This document shows, piece after piece, positions 7,942 through 17,762 of a stretch of 64,000 nucleotides of DNA. Source of the DNA: Treponema sp. UBA4267 (GTDB lineage Bacteria; Spirochaetota; Spirochaetia; Treponematales; Treponemataceae); contig DGWD01000042.1 of the NCBI GenBank assembly GCA_002395155.1, positions 124,001 through 188,000 on the forward strand. The letters are read 5' to 3'. Position 1 is the stretch's first letter. Each line of letters starts with the position of its first letter. Both the position numbers and the translations under genes were made by a program. The notes beneath the pieces are model-generated. The model was not told where the DNA came from, searched no databases, and saw only the letters and a program-made list of their open reading frames with translations.

Positions 7942-9915
7942 CTATTTGCTCAACAAATTATTCAAATGTTTAACAAATTCTGCAGGTTCCTTAATTTCAG
8001 CACCAGCAATAAGCAAAGCCTGATTAAAAAGAACTTCAGAAACATCTTTGATTAATGATTCATCTTCAGAATCCTTAATTTTTGCAAGAATTGGATGATC
8101 ACCATTTACTTCAAGAATTGGTTTTAAATCTGGACCAGACTGACCCATAGCTTTCATCATCTGAATCATCTGATAACTTGGATCATTTTCATCAACTACA
8201 ATACAAGAAGGGTTTTCGCCACTCAAAGTCTTAGAAAGTTTTACTTCCTTAACCTTATCGCCTAAAGCCTTTTTAATTTTTTCAACAACAGGTTTGAATG
8301 CTTCTTCCTTCTTCTTTGCTTCATCCTTGTCTCCGCCCAAATCTTCATCGGAACCAGAACGGTTTACAGCTTTAAGTTCAAATTCTTTATATTTACCAAA
8401 GCCTGGAATTACGATGTCATCAATATCATCATCCATAACAAGAACTTCAAAACCCTTTGCTACATAAGCCTTGAGTAATGGATTTGCACGAAGATTCTTT
8501 TCATCGCTACCAGAAATGTAGTAAATGGCTTTCTGTTCAGGTTTCATACGACCAACATAATCTGCAAAGCTTGTATAGTTTCCATCGCCAGTTCCAGAAG
8601 CATCTGTAGACTTAAAGCGAACAATTTCTGCAATTTCATCACGATTTGCATAATCGCTGTAAAGACCTTCCTTCATTGGACGATTGAAGTTCTTTACAAA
8701 CTTGTTCCATTTCTCAATTGCCTTCTTGTCATCATCAGTTCGTTTATCTTCCTCTACCTTGCGAGCCTTATCTGCAGCTTCGCCCATTTTTTTGAATTCG
8801 CTGAGTAATTTCTTTACAGAGGCAGAACGGATATTATCAAGAATTCTATTCTGCTGGAGAATTTCACGGCTAACGTTTAATGGCAAATCTTCAGAATCAA
8901 TAATACCACGAACAAAACGCAAATAAGATGGTAAAAGTTCACGATCATCATCTGTAATGAAAACTCGTTTTACATAAAGTTTTACACCACTCTTGTAATC
9001 TGCCTGATACATATCAAAAGGAGCTGTCTGAGGGATAAAGAACAATGTTGTATATTCCTGTGTTCCTTCTGCATGTGTATGAACATAGTGCAAAGGATCC
9101 TGGCTATCATGACCAAATGTCTTGTAGAATTCGTTGTAATCCTTATCCTTAAGTTCAGATTTAGACTTTTTCCACAAAGCTGATGCAGAGTTAATCTGGT
9201 CTACTTTTTTTTCGCTTGAAGTTTCATTTCCCTTATCATCATATTTTTTCTGCTCATAATGGAGGAAAATTGGGAAAGCGATATGGTCTGAATACTTTTT
9301 AATAAGTTCTTCAAGCTTCCAGCGTGATGCAAATTCCTTGGAATCATCATTTAAGTGCATTTCGATAGCAGAACCGCTCTTATTAACATCATCAAAACCA
9401 TATTTTTTAGCGACAGCAGAATCTACTGCAATTTCATCAATTTCGTAAGAGTTTGTACCATCAGAAGACCAGTGCATGATTTTTCCATCACCAGCAGCCT
9501 TACGAGTGTAAACATCAATTTTTTTAGCAGCCATGAATGCTGAATAGAAACCAACACCAAACTGACCAATTAAAGCAGAATCTTTTGAAGCTTCAGCTGT
9601 AAGCTGTTCCATAAAAGCCTTAGTTCCTGAACGAGCGATTGTACCCAGGTTGTTGGTAAGGTCTTCTTCGTTCATACCAATACCAGAATCCTGAACTGTA
9701 AGAACAGAATCTTTTTCGTCGAAGGAAATATCGATTCTTGGATCAAATTTAATTGATTTGAAAGCATCATCAGAAACTGAAAGATACTTTAATTTGTCCA
9801 AAGCATCCGATGCGTTAGAAACAATTTCACGAAGGAAAATGTCTTTATTAGAATAAAGTGAGTGAATGATTAATTTAAGAAGTTGATTTACTTCTGTTTG
9901 AAATTCATGTTTCAT
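7942..9915 (-). CDS. htpG: Chaperone HtpG (Hsp90)
   Basis: A 657-residue bacterial Hsp90. The N-terminal GHKL ATPase domain has NKDIFLREIVSNASDALDK near residue 18, DSGIGM near 75, and GQFGVGFYS near 118. The middle and C-terminal dimerisation domains follow, with no MEEVD tail, as usual for bacteria. It is cytoplasmic and folds client proteins in an ATP-driven clamp cycle. Linkers are rich in Lys, Asp and Glu. It appears to be a single-gene unit with a shared terminator downstream. Confidence 0.97.
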   Translation of the reverse strand: MKHEFQTEVNQLLKLIIHSLYSNKDIFLREIVSNASDALDKLKYLSVSDDAFKSIKFDPRIDISFDEKDSVLTVQDSGIGMNEEDLTNNLGTIARSGTKAFMEQLTAEASKDSALIGQFGVGFYSAFMAAKKIDVYTRKAAGDGKIMHWSSDGTNSYEIDEIAVDSAVAKKYGFDDVNKSGSAIEMHLNDDSKEFASRWKLEELIKKYSDHIAFPIFLHYEQKKYDDKGNETSSEKKVDQINSASALWKKSKSELKDKDYNEFYKTFGHDSQDPLHYVHTHAEGTQEYTTLFFIPQTAPFDMYQADYKSGVKLYVKRVFITDDDRELLPSYLRFVRGIIDSEDLPLNVSREILQQNRILDNIRSASVKKLLSEFKKMGEAADKARKVEEDKRTDDDKKAIEKWNKFVKNFNRPMKEGLYSDYANRDEIAEIVRFKSTDASGTGDGNYTSFADYVGRMKPEQKAIYYISGSDEKNLRANPLLKAYVAKGFEVLVMDDDIDDIVIPGFGKYKEFELKAVNRSGSDEDLGGDKDEAKKKEEAFKPVVEKIKKALGDKVKEVKLSKTLSGENPSCIVVDENDPSYQMIQMMKAMGQSGPDLKPILEVNGDHPILAKIKDSEDESLIKDVSEVLFNQALLIAGAEIKEPAEFVKHLNNLLSK

Positions 9916-10000
9916 TGCAAAAGCTCCTATTTATAATATTTAAAAATACTAATAAAAGGGCAAAATCGACAAATTTATTTTTGTAGATAAAGAGATGTGA

Positions 10001-10046
10001 GGGGACAGACCCCTAAAATATTTAAAATGATTAGGGGTCTGTCCCC
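10001..10046. repeat. Inverted pair of the 13-base GGGGACAGACCCC element
   Basis: Exact copies at 10001-10013 and, inverted, at 10034-10046. The pair extends to 16 matching bases per arm by including CTAA/TTAG inside, giving a strong hairpin with an AT-rich loop. It lies between the start of htpG and the end of the acyl-CoA ligase gene. Confidence 0.9.
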
Positions 10047-10077
10047 CCCCAATTAAATATCATTTAAAAAAGAAAAA

Positions 10078-10095
10078 CCCGGAATTGCTTCCGGG
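10078..10095 (-). terminator. Intrinsic terminator of the acyl-CoA ligase gene
   Basis: On the minus strand CCCGGAA, loop GCAA and TTCCGGG are followed by a T-run. It lies about 25 bases past the stop of the ligase gene. Confidence 0.85.
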
Positions 10096-10119
10096 CCTGT
10101 AAGAATAAGTTTTTAGAAA

Positions 10120-12060
10120 TTAGTTGTCATTATCTGCAAACATTTCTGCAATCTTATCTTTGTAAATTTCATTAATTCTGAAACGCATGATTTCCTGTTT
10201 TGCAGAAAGTTCAACACCAACTTCAAATGGTTTTGTAATGAGCTGGAATTTTGCAACTCTTTCAAACATCTTAAATCCATTTTTAGAACTAATAAGAGTA
10301 GCAATTTCTGTTTCATAAAGCTTCTGAACTGCTTCTGTCTGAAGGAAGTTTTCAAAAGTATCATACTGCATACCATTTTCTTCTGCGTATGATTTAAGTT
10401 CTTCTTCATCAACAAGGATTAAAGCACCAAGATAACGCATATCCTGACCAAGAACTACAGCCTGCTTGATAAAGCGAGATTCTGAAAGTTTTGTTTCGAT
10501 TGGTACAGGTTCAAGGTTTTCACCACCGCGAAGAACGATTGTATCCTTGATACGTCCACGAATCTGAAGTTCATTATGGATTGTCATAACAGCTAAGTCG
10601 CCTGTATCAAGCCATCCTTCTTCATTAATAACTTTTGCAGTTAAATCTGGACGCTTGTAGTAGCCCTTCATTACAGTTGGACCTTTAATCTGAAGAACAC
10701 CCTGTTTTCCACGTTCAAGAACAAATCCATCAACTGGGTCAACGATACGAGCCTGAACACCACGAATTGGTGAACCAATTGTACGATAAATTGGAGCCGC
10801 AATAGGACGAACTGCAACAATTGGAGAAGTTTCTGAAAGACCATATCCTTCTACAATTTCAACACCAATAGCCCAGAAGAATTCATCAATAGTTTTTGGA
10901 TAAGCACCACCACCAGCAATACCTGCACGGAAGTTAGTTCCAAGCATAGACTTAATCTTGCGGAAAATAATCAAATCACCAAGCCAGTAAAGTGGCCAGA
11001 GTAAAGACCAAGGGATAATGAACAAAATCCACCACAAAACTGGAGTATATCTTGTAAAACAAGCATTCTGATTAAACATTAAACGAGACATTTTTTTCTG
11101 AAGCTTTGCAACTCCAACAAAGAAATTAAAGAGCTTAAGAACGATTCCTCCAGCCTTACGCATTTTCTTTGTAACACCTTCATAAACAGCTTCAAATACA
11201 CGAGGAACAGCTGGTAAAAGATGAGGGTTAATTGCCTTAAAGTCTGCAAGGAGGATTGAACCAACTGGTTTTGAGTAACAGAGAGTTCCACCCTGAATCA
11301 GAATTACATATTCAACTTCGCGTTCAAATACGTGCCATACAGGAAGAACTGAAAGAGCCTTATCTCCAGGATTAAGGTAAATACGCTCTGGAATTTCATC
11401 AAGCTGAGCAAGATATCCACCATGTGTCAATTGAACACCTTTTGGAGTTCCTGTAGTACCTGAAGTAAAGATGATTGTACAAATATCTTCACCCTTACCT
11501 TTATCAAATTCTGCTTCTACTTTGCCAGGATTTTCAATACGCCATTTCTGACCAGATGTAAGAATATCCTTATAAAAGATAATTTCTACATTATTCTTTT
11601 TTGCAAGATCAAGGATTTCTGGTTTAACATCACTATCAAAAACAACAATTTTTTCAAGACAAGGAAGCTGGTCTTTTATTCCAACAATTTTATTTATCTG
11701 AGATCCGTTTTCAGTAACAACGGTTTTGATTTCTGTAAGACCCAAAATCTGAACTAAATCATTTGGAGTAGCATCACAACCACGTGGAACATCTATAGCT
11801 CCAAGACCATTGATAGCAATACTGGTATATAACCATTCAGCTCTATTATCAGCAATAAGACCAATTAAATCGCCTCTATTTACGCCAATATTCATCAAGC
11901 CAGCTGCAACGTCCAAAGAAAACTGAAACAATTCACGATACAAAACAGGCTGAAATTCTCCACCCTTCTCTATTTTGTGATACTGGGCTACTACTTCCGG
12001 CCATTTTTCTGCCGAATCTCTAATCATTTTTGGGATAGTGTAATTTGAATCAAAAACCAT
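10120..12060 (-). CDS. Long-chain acyl-CoA synthetase (AMP-forming)
   Basis: A 646-residue ANL-superfamily ligase of the FadD/FACL group. The AMP-binding P-loop is FTSGTTGTPKG (198-208), with EGYGLSETSP as the A5 motif and a DTGDLAVM/RGRIKDTIVLRGGENL hinge near the C-terminal third. The enzyme activates fatty acids with ATP and CoA. A hydrophobic segment around the middle (FIIPWSLLWPLYWLGDLIIF) suggests membrane association. It is divergently oriented to a TetR-type regulator 137 bases away, which probably controls it; fatty-acid or acyl-CoA sensing is a reasonable inference. Confidence 0.92.
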   Translation of the reverse strand: MVFDSNYTIPKMIRDSAEKWPEVVAQYHKIEKGGEFQPVLYRELFQFSLDVAAGLMNIGVNRGDLIGLIADNRAEWLYTSIAINGLGAIDVPRGCDATPNDLVQILGLTEIKTVVTENGSQINKIVGIKDQLPCLEKIVVFDSDVKPEILDLAKKNNVEIIFYKDILTSGQKWRIENPGKVEAEFDKGKGEDICTIIFTSGTTGTPKGVQLTHGGYLAQLDEIPERIYLNPGDKALSVLPVWHVFEREVEYVILIQGGTLCYSKPVGSILLADFKAINPHLLPAVPRVFEAVYEGVTKKMRKAGGIVLKLFNFFVGVAKLQKKMSRLMFNQNACFTRYTPVLWWILFIIPWSLLWPLYWLGDLIIFRKIKSMLGTNFRAGIAGGGAYPKTIDEFFWAIGVEIVEGYGLSETSPIVAVRPIAAPIYRTIGSPIRGVQARIVDPVDGFVLERGKQGVLQIKGPTVMKGYYKRPDLTAKVINEEGWLDTGDLAVMTIHNELQIRGRIKDTIVLRGGENLEPVPIETKLSESRFIKQAVVLGQDMRYLGALILVDEEELKSYAEENGMQYDTFENFLQTEAVQKLYETEIATLISSKNGFKMFERVAKFQLITKPFEVGVELSAKQEIMRFRINEIYKDKIAEMFADNDN

Positions 12061-12163
12061 CTGAGTAATTCTCCATTTAATTCAAAATGACATTTTTTGT
12101 CTATTTTGTCAATCTAACAAAAGTATATAGATATTTTTATATATAGACAAGTAGAAAAGTCTT

Positions 12164-12183
12164 AAACTAATACCCGTTAGTTT
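12164..12183. promoter_or_regulatory. Candidate TetR-family operator
   Basis: A perfect palindrome: AAACTAA (12164-12170), six bases, then TTAGTTT (12177-12183). It lies 14 bases before the TetR gene start and in the divergent gap with the acyl-CoA ligase, where a TetR autoregulatory operator would be expected. Confidence 0.5.
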
Positions 12184-12197
12184 CCGATAATATTTAT

Positions 12198-12860
12198 ATG
12201 AGTAAAAAGAACATCTCTCAGGAAAAAATCATACAATCATTTTTAACAAGTGCTTTTGAAAAAAGTGCCGGTGCCACATCTTTAGCTGATATTTCTGAAA
12301 TTCTAGAGATAAAGAAGGCCTCCCTCTACAATCACTTTGAAAACCGAGATGCAATGTATGATGCTACAATCTACCATTGCGGAAAAGAAATTGAAAACGT
12401 ACGATTTTTACCTGAAAAGACACTAAGTTCAATACAAAACAGCAAGACATCTCCATCAGCCTTATTTAAAAAACTAATTATCAGATATTTTGAAATGTAT
12501 GAAAATGAACCTTTTTTCCAGATATACGTTTTTATACACACAGAACAGTACTTCAATGTAGAAGCTTTAAAAATAGTTGAAAAAGAAATTGAAAGCATTA
12601 CAGAAGATATAAGACAAATATTACAGGCCTTGAGCGATGCAGAGAAAATTGCAAAAAAAAGTGATAAAGAATTTCGGGATCTGTCCCTATCAATTTCATC
12701 ACTGATATTACAACAAAGAGATTTTTACATTGCACAAAGAAAGGAAACAGTCCGCCAAAATCCTGATTGCGGTGCGGGAAGCCTTTTTGCCCTACCTTCT
12801 GATGAAGGACTCTTAAATAAAACTATAAAACTTGTAGATACTATTCTAAAGACTCTTTAG
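12198..12860 (+). CDS. TetR/AcrR-family transcriptional regulator
   Basis: A 220-residue regulator. The N-terminal helix-turn-helix covers about residues 10-55, with TSLADISEILEIKKASLYNHFENRD matching the TetR recognition region. The C-terminal ligand domain is not recognisable. No clear Shine-Dalgarno precedes the ATG; a TAATAT at 12188-12193 is only 4 bases upstream. Near residue 160 the codons for RDLSLS contain a degenerate copy of the dispersed 13-mer (12676-12688). The gene overlaps the 3' end of trmN6 by 20 bases. Likely target: the divergent acyl-CoA ligase and itself. Confidence 0.85.
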   Translation: MSKKNISQEKIIQSFLTSAFEKSAGATSLADISEILEIKKASLYNHFENRDAMYDATIYHCGKEIENVRFLPEKTLSSIQNSKTSPSALFKKLIIRYFEMYENEPFFQIYVFIHTEQYFNVEALKIVEKEIESITEDIRQILQALSDAEKIAKKSDKEFRDLSLSISSLILQQRDFYIAQRKETVRQNPDCGAGSLFALPSDEGLLNKTIKLVDTILKTL

Positions 12861-13602
12861 AAAAAATCTTTGAAGAATTATAAATTTCCTGAATTTCATC
12901 AGTATAAGAACCTTTTTTTGGCCCTTCATTAAAACGAACAATCAAAGGCGATTCAACTTTTAACTCTGGTCTTGCATTTTTTCTGGCTTCAATTAAAACC
13001 ATATTTGCTTCTTTATCAACAAAAGGATAAACAAGTCTCATCCGTTTAACTTCAAGATTATACTTTTGCAAGGCAGAAAAGATTTCAGGAAGACGGAAAG
13101 GTCTGTGTATCATAAAAAACTTTCCATGTGGAGAGAGAAGATAATCTGCAGCATCGACAACATCTTCAAGCGTACACAAAACTTCATGACGGGCTATAGA
13201 TTTTGCATCTCCATCATTCTGGCGACCGTGTTCATTAATCATGTAAGGTGGATTTGATGTTACCACGTTGAAGGAATGTTTTGGAAAAATAGATGAAACA
13301 GCTTTAATATCGCCCTGGACAATCTGAACTTTGGTAGAAAGTTTGTTAAGTTCAACACTTCTAGCAGCCATTTGAGCAGATTCTTCCTGTATCTCAAGGC
13401 CTGTAAAAGATGATGCTAAGGTTGATGTTTCCATAAGCAAAGGAATAATTCCTGTGCCAGTTCCCAAATCAATTACTTTATCATTATTACGTGTTTCTTT
13501 TGCTGCAAAATTTGCAAGTAGCACTGCATCAATTCCAAACTGAAAACGTTGAGGATCCTGAATAATTTTTCTGCCATTAAGAAGGGTATCAATTTGTTCC
13601 AT
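12841..13602 (-). CDS. trmN6: tRNA1(Val) adenine-37 N6-methyltransferase family protein
   Basis: A 253-residue class I methyltransferase. It shows SAM motif I DLGTGTG (45-51) and the N6-adenine-specific NPPY tetrapeptide (117-120), preceded by QFGIDAVLLANF, which is characteristic of the TrmN6/YfiC group that methylates A37 of tRNA-Val. Cytoplasmic. It converges with the TetR gene, the two stop codons lying inside each other's coding region. Confusion with a 16S rRNA methyltransferase (RsmC-like) is possible, but the N-terminal sequence favours TrmN6. Confidence 0.85.
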   Translation of the reverse strand: MEQIDTLLNGRKIIQDPQRFQFGIDAVLLANFAAKETRNNDKVIDLGTGTGIIPLLMETSTLASSFTGLEIQEESAQMAARSVELNKLSTKVQIVQGDIKAVSSIFPKHSFNVVTSNPPYMINEHGRQNDGDAKSIARHEVLCTLEDVVDAADYLLSPHGKFFMIHRPFRLPEIFSALQKYNLEVKRMRLVYPFVDKEANMVLIEARKNARPELKVESPLIVRFNEGPKKGSYTDEIQEIYNSSKIFSKESLE

Positions 13603-13672
13603 AACAGATTTTTATTGTAACATTTTTTATTTAAAAGAGGTTACATTTTTGAGGAAACTATTTAGGAGTATT

Positions 13673-15490
13673 ATGAAAAACATGAACATTAGACGGGGCT
13701 GCTTATTCCTATTTGCCCTTTACATCGGAACTGCAATCATTTTTGGAAAAACCAAATCCTTGAGTAAAATCAACAAAAACCAATGGCTTTATAATGAACA
13801 GGATGATGTATATTATCAGCTGGGTCTTTCCTATGCATCACATCCGAAAGATAAAAAGTATGAAACAATGGGAATTTTTGTTCCTGGACAGTATTTTATA
13901 GGCAAAAAAAATAACAATGGGACATATTCTATAAAAATCAACAAGCAGGCTAATATTAACGGATTTACAGTAGACAATGCACCTTATGTCATGCCAATTG
14001 AAACCCCAGGTTATTCTGCAATGAATGCTCCAAGTGAATATTCATCAAGCGTAAAACAATTTACAAACGCAGGATTTATTTACATTTGGGCTGGTGCAAG
14101 AGGCCGTGATCATGGAGCTCCAGCAGGAGTTACTGATTTTAAGGCTGCTATAAGATATACTCGCTATTCAAAGTCTAACTTACCTGGAAATACTGACAAT
14201 TTCTTTACATTTGGAATGAGCGGTGGTGGAGCACAATCGGCAATTTTGGGAGCAAGTGGGGACAGTCCCCTATATAAGGATTACCTTCAGGAAATTGGAG
14301 CCATAATGAGTGAATCAGATGCTATTTTAGGCAGTATGGATTGGTGTCCAATTACAAACTTGGATGTTGCAAACGAGGCTTATGAATGGAATATGGGGGC
14401 CAGCCGTAAAGATTTAACTGAGTTTGAGCAAAAACTTTCAGATGAACTTGCAAAAGAGTTTGCCCTTTATATAAATGAACTTGGACTAAAAGATGATGAT
14501 GGACAAGAGCTTACCCTTGAACAGTCGGAAAATGGAATCTACCAGTCAGGTTCTTATTACGAATGGACAAAAGAAATTGTTGAAAACTCCTTAAACAGAT
14601 TTTTAGCTTATACAAGTTTCCCTTATGATGCAGGTAGTGCAAATATGAGGGGACAGACCCCTGGAAGACCTGGAGAAGATGGTCTTAGAATGAAAGGTCC
14701 TGACGGAATGCCAGGAGGAATGCCTCCAATGGAACAGGGGGGACAGACCCCTCCAAAAATGCCTCCAATGGAAGGGAAAGAATTCCCTGAAGAACTTAAG
14801 GAATATGGAAACCATGGGGGACAGACCCCAAATAATTTTGAAGCAATAGATAATATTTCCAGAAAAGCATCCAAAGGAACAATCAGTTTGGATGGAATAT
14901 ACAAAACAGCTCAAGATTATATTGAAGCCTTAAATGCCGCTGGAAAATGGGTTGAATATGATGCTGAAACAAATACAGTAAAAATTACAAGTCTGGCTGA
15001 TTTTTCTAAAGCACTGAAAGTTGCAAGTAAATCTCTTGGCGCATTTGATGATTTAAATAGCAGCCAGGGAGAAAACACTCTCTTTTCTTATAACAACGGG
15101 AAAGGAGCCCATTTTGATTCAAGAATGGCTAAACTTTTAATAGGTACAGAATACGAAGAAGCCTACAAAAATGATTTAGAAACCACTGATTCTGTTGGAA
15201 ATAAAGTCCAAACCAGAATCAACATGTATAATCCAATGTATTATATTTGTAATTATTATGATGGCTACGGAAGTTCAAAAGTTGCAAAATACTGGAGAAT
15301 AAGATCTGGAATCTTCCAAAGTGATACAGCAGTAAACACCGAGGCAAACCTTGCACAGGCTCTAAAAAATTATGGTGCCCAAGTTGATTTTGCAGCTGTT
15401 TGGGGTATGCAACACACAAAAGCTGAAGAAACAGGAAACTCGGACACCAATTTTATAAAGTGGGTAGAAGGAATTGTTAAAGAACTTTAG
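13673..15490 (+). CDS. Tannase-like alpha/beta-hydrolase (secreted esterase)
   Basis: About 605 residues from the ATG at 13673, chosen because an AGGAG lies 7 bases upstream; an in-frame TTG at 13649 is the alternative. An N-terminal hydrophobic stretch (GCLFLFALYIGTAIIFG) is a signal peptide or anchor. The nucleophile elbow GMSGGGAQSA puts the catalytic serine near residue 183, and the surroundings (GARGRDHGAPAGVTDFKAAIRY) resemble subtype A tannases. A Gly/Pro/Met-rich linker (about 325-390) contains three in-frame copies of the 13-mer, each read as GQTP, and a variant (14258-14270) reads GDSP right after the nucleophile region. Substrate (gallate or feruloyl-type esters) is inferred. Confidence 0.72.
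   Translation: MKNMNIRRGCLFLFALYIGTAIIFGKTKSLSKINKNQWLYNEQDDVYYQLGLSYASHPKDKKYETMGIFVPGQYFIGKKNNNGTYSIKINKQANINGFTVDNAPYVMPIETPGYSAMNAPSEYSSSVKQFTNAGFIYIWAGARGRDHGAPAGVTDFKAAIRYTRYSKSNLPGNTDNFFTFGMSGGGAQSAILGASGDSPLYKDYLQEIGAIMSESDAILGSMDWCPITNLDVANEAYEWNMGASRKDLTEFEQKLSDELAKEFALYINELGLKDDDGQELTLEQSENGIYQSGSYYEWTKEIVENSLNRFLAYTSFPYDAGSANMRGQTPGRPGEDGLRMKGPDGMPGGMPPMEQGGQTPPKMPPMEGKEFPEELKEYGNHGGQTPNNFEAIDNISRKASKGTISLDGIYKTAQDYIEALNAAGKWVEYDAETNTVKITSLADFSKALKVASKSLGAFDDLNSSQGENTLFSYNNGKGAHFDSRMAKLLIGTEYEEAYKNDLETTDSVGNKVQTRINMYNPMYYICNYYDGYGSSKVAKYWRIRSGIFQSDTAVNTEANLAQALKNYGAQVDFAAVWGMQHTKAEETGNSDTNFIKWVEGIVKEL
14649..14829 (+). repeat. Three in-frame GGGGACAGACCCC copies inside the tannase-like gene
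   Basis: Exact copies at 14649-14661, 14739-14751 and 14817-14829, all in the same orientation and the same codon phase, each read G-Q-T-P. They fall in a low-complexity linker. A one-base variant (GGGGACAGTCCCC) lies earlier in the gene at 14258-14270. Confidence 0.95.
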
Positions 15491-16263
15491 AAATAAAGCT
15501 CACATTCAAAACAAGATTCTCCCTTGTTTTTACCAGCAATAATGATTTTGTTTTCTGTACCGGCAAATTCAGCCTGTACAGAAACTTCATCATTCAATAC
15601 AGCTTCTTTTGAATAATTTATTTTAAAATCCTTATAAGTTTTATTCTGATATTCTGCAGGTAAAGAATCCAAAACAAAATTGATATATTTTGAATTATTA
15701 GTATGACCATTTGCATCCATATCAGAAAAGACAATCTTATGACTGCCAATTTCTTTCATTGTTTCAGGAAGAGAGATTTTTCCAGGCTTAACACCATCAT
15801 AATCAGTTGAAACTGTTGGTTCTGGTCTTAAAGTAAACATTTTTGGTGGAATAATCTTTCTTTTTTGAAAATCAACAACAGTCCAAAAACTCCATCCTTT
15901 TATCAAAAGCTGGCCAGATTCTGAATCAATAATTTCATATTTACGGGAAAGCTGCAAACCTTCAGATTTTTCTTCCCAAGTATTCAAAGTAATTTTCTGA
16001 TTTGCTACAGGCATTTTTTCAATATGAAAAGCTGAACGGGAAGTTAGAATTGTAACTCCGTTATCTACCAGATATTGCCAGGAAAGACCTTTTTGATTGT
16101 AATCTTCCACCGCAGTATCTGAAGTCATAAGCAGAAGTTCTGCAAGTGTAAGTTTATTATTAATATCACACTGGCCAAAAGTAAGTTTAAATTCCTTGTG
16201 AAATTTTACCAGATCATCATCATGCCATTGTTTAAGAGTTGTTTCATTTTTCATAACTTTCAT
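15487..16263 (-). CDS. Acyl-ACP thioesterase (FatA-like)
   Basis: A 258-residue double hot-dog protein of the Acyl-ACP_TE family. The N-terminal hot-dog has FKLTFGQCDINNKLTLAELL, and the second half contains FSDMDANGHTNNSKYINFVLD, the conserved D-x-N-x-H-x-N-N region with the catalytic Asn/His. It releases free fatty acid from acyl-ACP in the cytoplasm. It may form an operon with the upstream fucosidase gene (gap of about 30 bases). Its stop codon overlaps that of the convergent esterase gene. Confidence 0.88.
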   Translation of the reverse strand: MKVMKNETTLKQWHDDDLVKFHKEFKLTFGQCDINNKLTLAELLLMTSDTAVEDYNQKGLSWQYLVDNGVTILTSRSAFHIEKMPVANQKITLNTWEEKSEGLQLSRKYEIIDSESGQLLIKGWSFWTVVDFQKRKIIPPKMFTLRPEPTVSTDYDGVKPGKISLPETMKEIGSHKIVFSDMDANGHTNNSKYINFVLDSLPAEYQNKTYKDFKINYSKEAVLNDEVSVQAEFAGTENKIIIAGKNKGESCFECELYF

Positions 16264-16294
16264 CCTTTTTTGCTATAATACCATTTTTTTAGAT

Positions 16295-17638
16295 TTAATA
16301 AACAGCGATTGATTTTAACACCGGCTCTAAACGACAATCCAAAATCTTTATCCTTATCTGACCACTTTTTACTGGATTTTCAAGACGAATTATTTTTTTA
16401 TAGCCAATTACTTTTCCATTATAAAAACTTTCCCACTTTCCATTTTGATTAATTTCAAGGGTAAAAGATTCTACACGCTGACTTTTTGAAATATCTTCCT
16501 GAAGTACAACATGCCTGATTTCAGCTTCATCAAAAGAAAGATGATAAAGAAAGGCATTTTCATGATGTTCATAAGTTGGAAAATCTACCTTTGCAATGCT
16601 TTTTCCAAAGGCCTTATTCAAATAATCTCCAATTTCCTTAAGCCTTTGAACATCATTTTGATGAAAAAGCCCTAAAGGAGTTGGTGGAATATTCAAAAGG
16701 AATGTAGCATTTCCTCCAACAGATTTATAATAGATGTCGATTAATTCAGAGAGGGGACGGACCCCATTATCTTCTTCAGGATGATAAAACCAGCCTGGTC
16801 TAATAGACGTATTTACTTCTGCAGGATACCAGATTAAATCTTTTTCATTTTCCAATGCTGTTCGACTGCCTAAATCTTCATCACAAGCAGAAATTTTTCG
16901 CTGACGGAATTCCTGAGAATCATCCTGCTGACTTTTTTCTTTAATTATTTCAGTATCTTTTGTACGCAGAGGTACAACACTCCACTCAGCTTCACGGCAA
17001 TGACCTGCCTCATTTCCACACCATCGAACATCTGGACCACAAACAGAAATGCAGGCCTGAGGTTGAAGTTTGCGAATTACCTCATAATATCGGGGAAAAT
17101 CATATACCTGCTTTTTTCCATTTGGCCCTTCTCCACAAGCTCCGTCAAACCATACAGAAAAAACTGGACCATAATTTGTCAAAAGTTCTGTAAGCTGATT
17201 GATAAAATAATCGTCATAAGCTTTGCCCTGACCATAAAGTTTAGAATTCCTATCCCAGGGTGAAAGATAAATCCCAAATTTCAGGCCGAATTTCTTACAG
17301 GCTTGAGAAACATCTGCAACTATATCAGCCTTACCATTTTTATAGGGACTTGAAGAAATTGAATGATTGGTGAACTTACTTGGCCAAAGACAAAATCCAT
17401 CATGATGTTTACAGGTCAAAATAAGCCCCCTCATGCCGGCAGATTTTATAGCACTACACCATTGTTCAGGATCAAACTGAGTAGGATTAAAAATTGATGG
17501 CGACTCTTTTCCATCCCCCCACTCTTTATTTGTAAAAGTATTTACCGTGAAATGAACAAAAGCATAAAATTCCAGCTCTTGAAAAGCCAACTGGCGGGAA
17601 CTTGGTTTAATTTGAACTAATTTTTCATCTAAAGTCAT
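16295..17638 (-). CDS. Alpha-L-fucosidase, GH29, cytoplasmic
   Basis: A 447-residue GH29 enzyme. The substrate-binding KHHDGFCLW motif is at 77-85 and the catalytic nucleophile is Asp165 in VWFDGACGEG. A C-terminal beta-sandwich (about 350-447) follows. No signal peptide is present, so it acts on fucosides imported into the cell. A one-mismatch copy of the 13-mer (16753-16765) encodes GVRP in a loop of the catalytic domain. It cleaves terminal fucose from host or plant glycans. Confidence 0.9.
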   Translation of the reverse strand: MTLDEKLVQIKPSSRQLAFQELEFYAFVHFTVNTFTNKEWGDGKESPSIFNPTQFDPEQWCSAIKSAGMRGLILTCKHHDGFCLWPSKFTNHSISSSPYKNGKADIVADVSQACKKFGLKFGIYLSPWDRNSKLYGQGKAYDDYFINQLTELLTNYGPVFSVWFDGACGEGPNGKKQVYDFPRYYEVIRKLQPQACISVCGPDVRWCGNEAGHCREAEWSVVPLRTKDTEIIKEKSQQDDSQEFRQRKISACDEDLGSRTALENEKDLIWYPAEVNTSIRPGWFYHPEEDNGVRPLSELIDIYYKSVGGNATFLLNIPPTPLGLFHQNDVQRLKEIGDYLNKAFGKSIAKVDFPTYEHHENAFLYHLSFDEAEIRHVVLQEDISKSQRVESFTLEINQNGKWESFYNGKVIGYKKIIRLENPVKSGQIRIKILDCRLEPVLKSIAVY

Positions 17639-17682
17639 TTTTAAAATATAAAAGGATGATGGAAAGTTGTCAAAAGGATGGG

Positions 17683-17757
17683 ATACGTCGAGTCAAGGCA
17701 CGCTCACGCTTAAAGCCTTGACTTCGCCGTTTTGAGGGTTTTGTAATAAACCCTCAA
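17683..17757 (+). repeat. Second repeat family, copy 1
   Basis: About 75 bp beginning ATACGTCGAGTCAAGGCACG. It contains two hairpins: GTCAAGGC with GCCTTGAC, and TTGAGGGTTT with AAACCCTCAA. Close copies lie at 38011-38084 (same orientation) and 51745-51820 (inverted). It is followed within a few bases by a 13-mer inverted pair. Confidence 0.9.
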
Positions 17758-17762
17758 TAAGG

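Noticed and set aside
14603..14914. Overlapping antisense ORFs across the tannase linker
   Set aside because: Their openness comes from the repeats, which are free of stops in all frames; no protein features.
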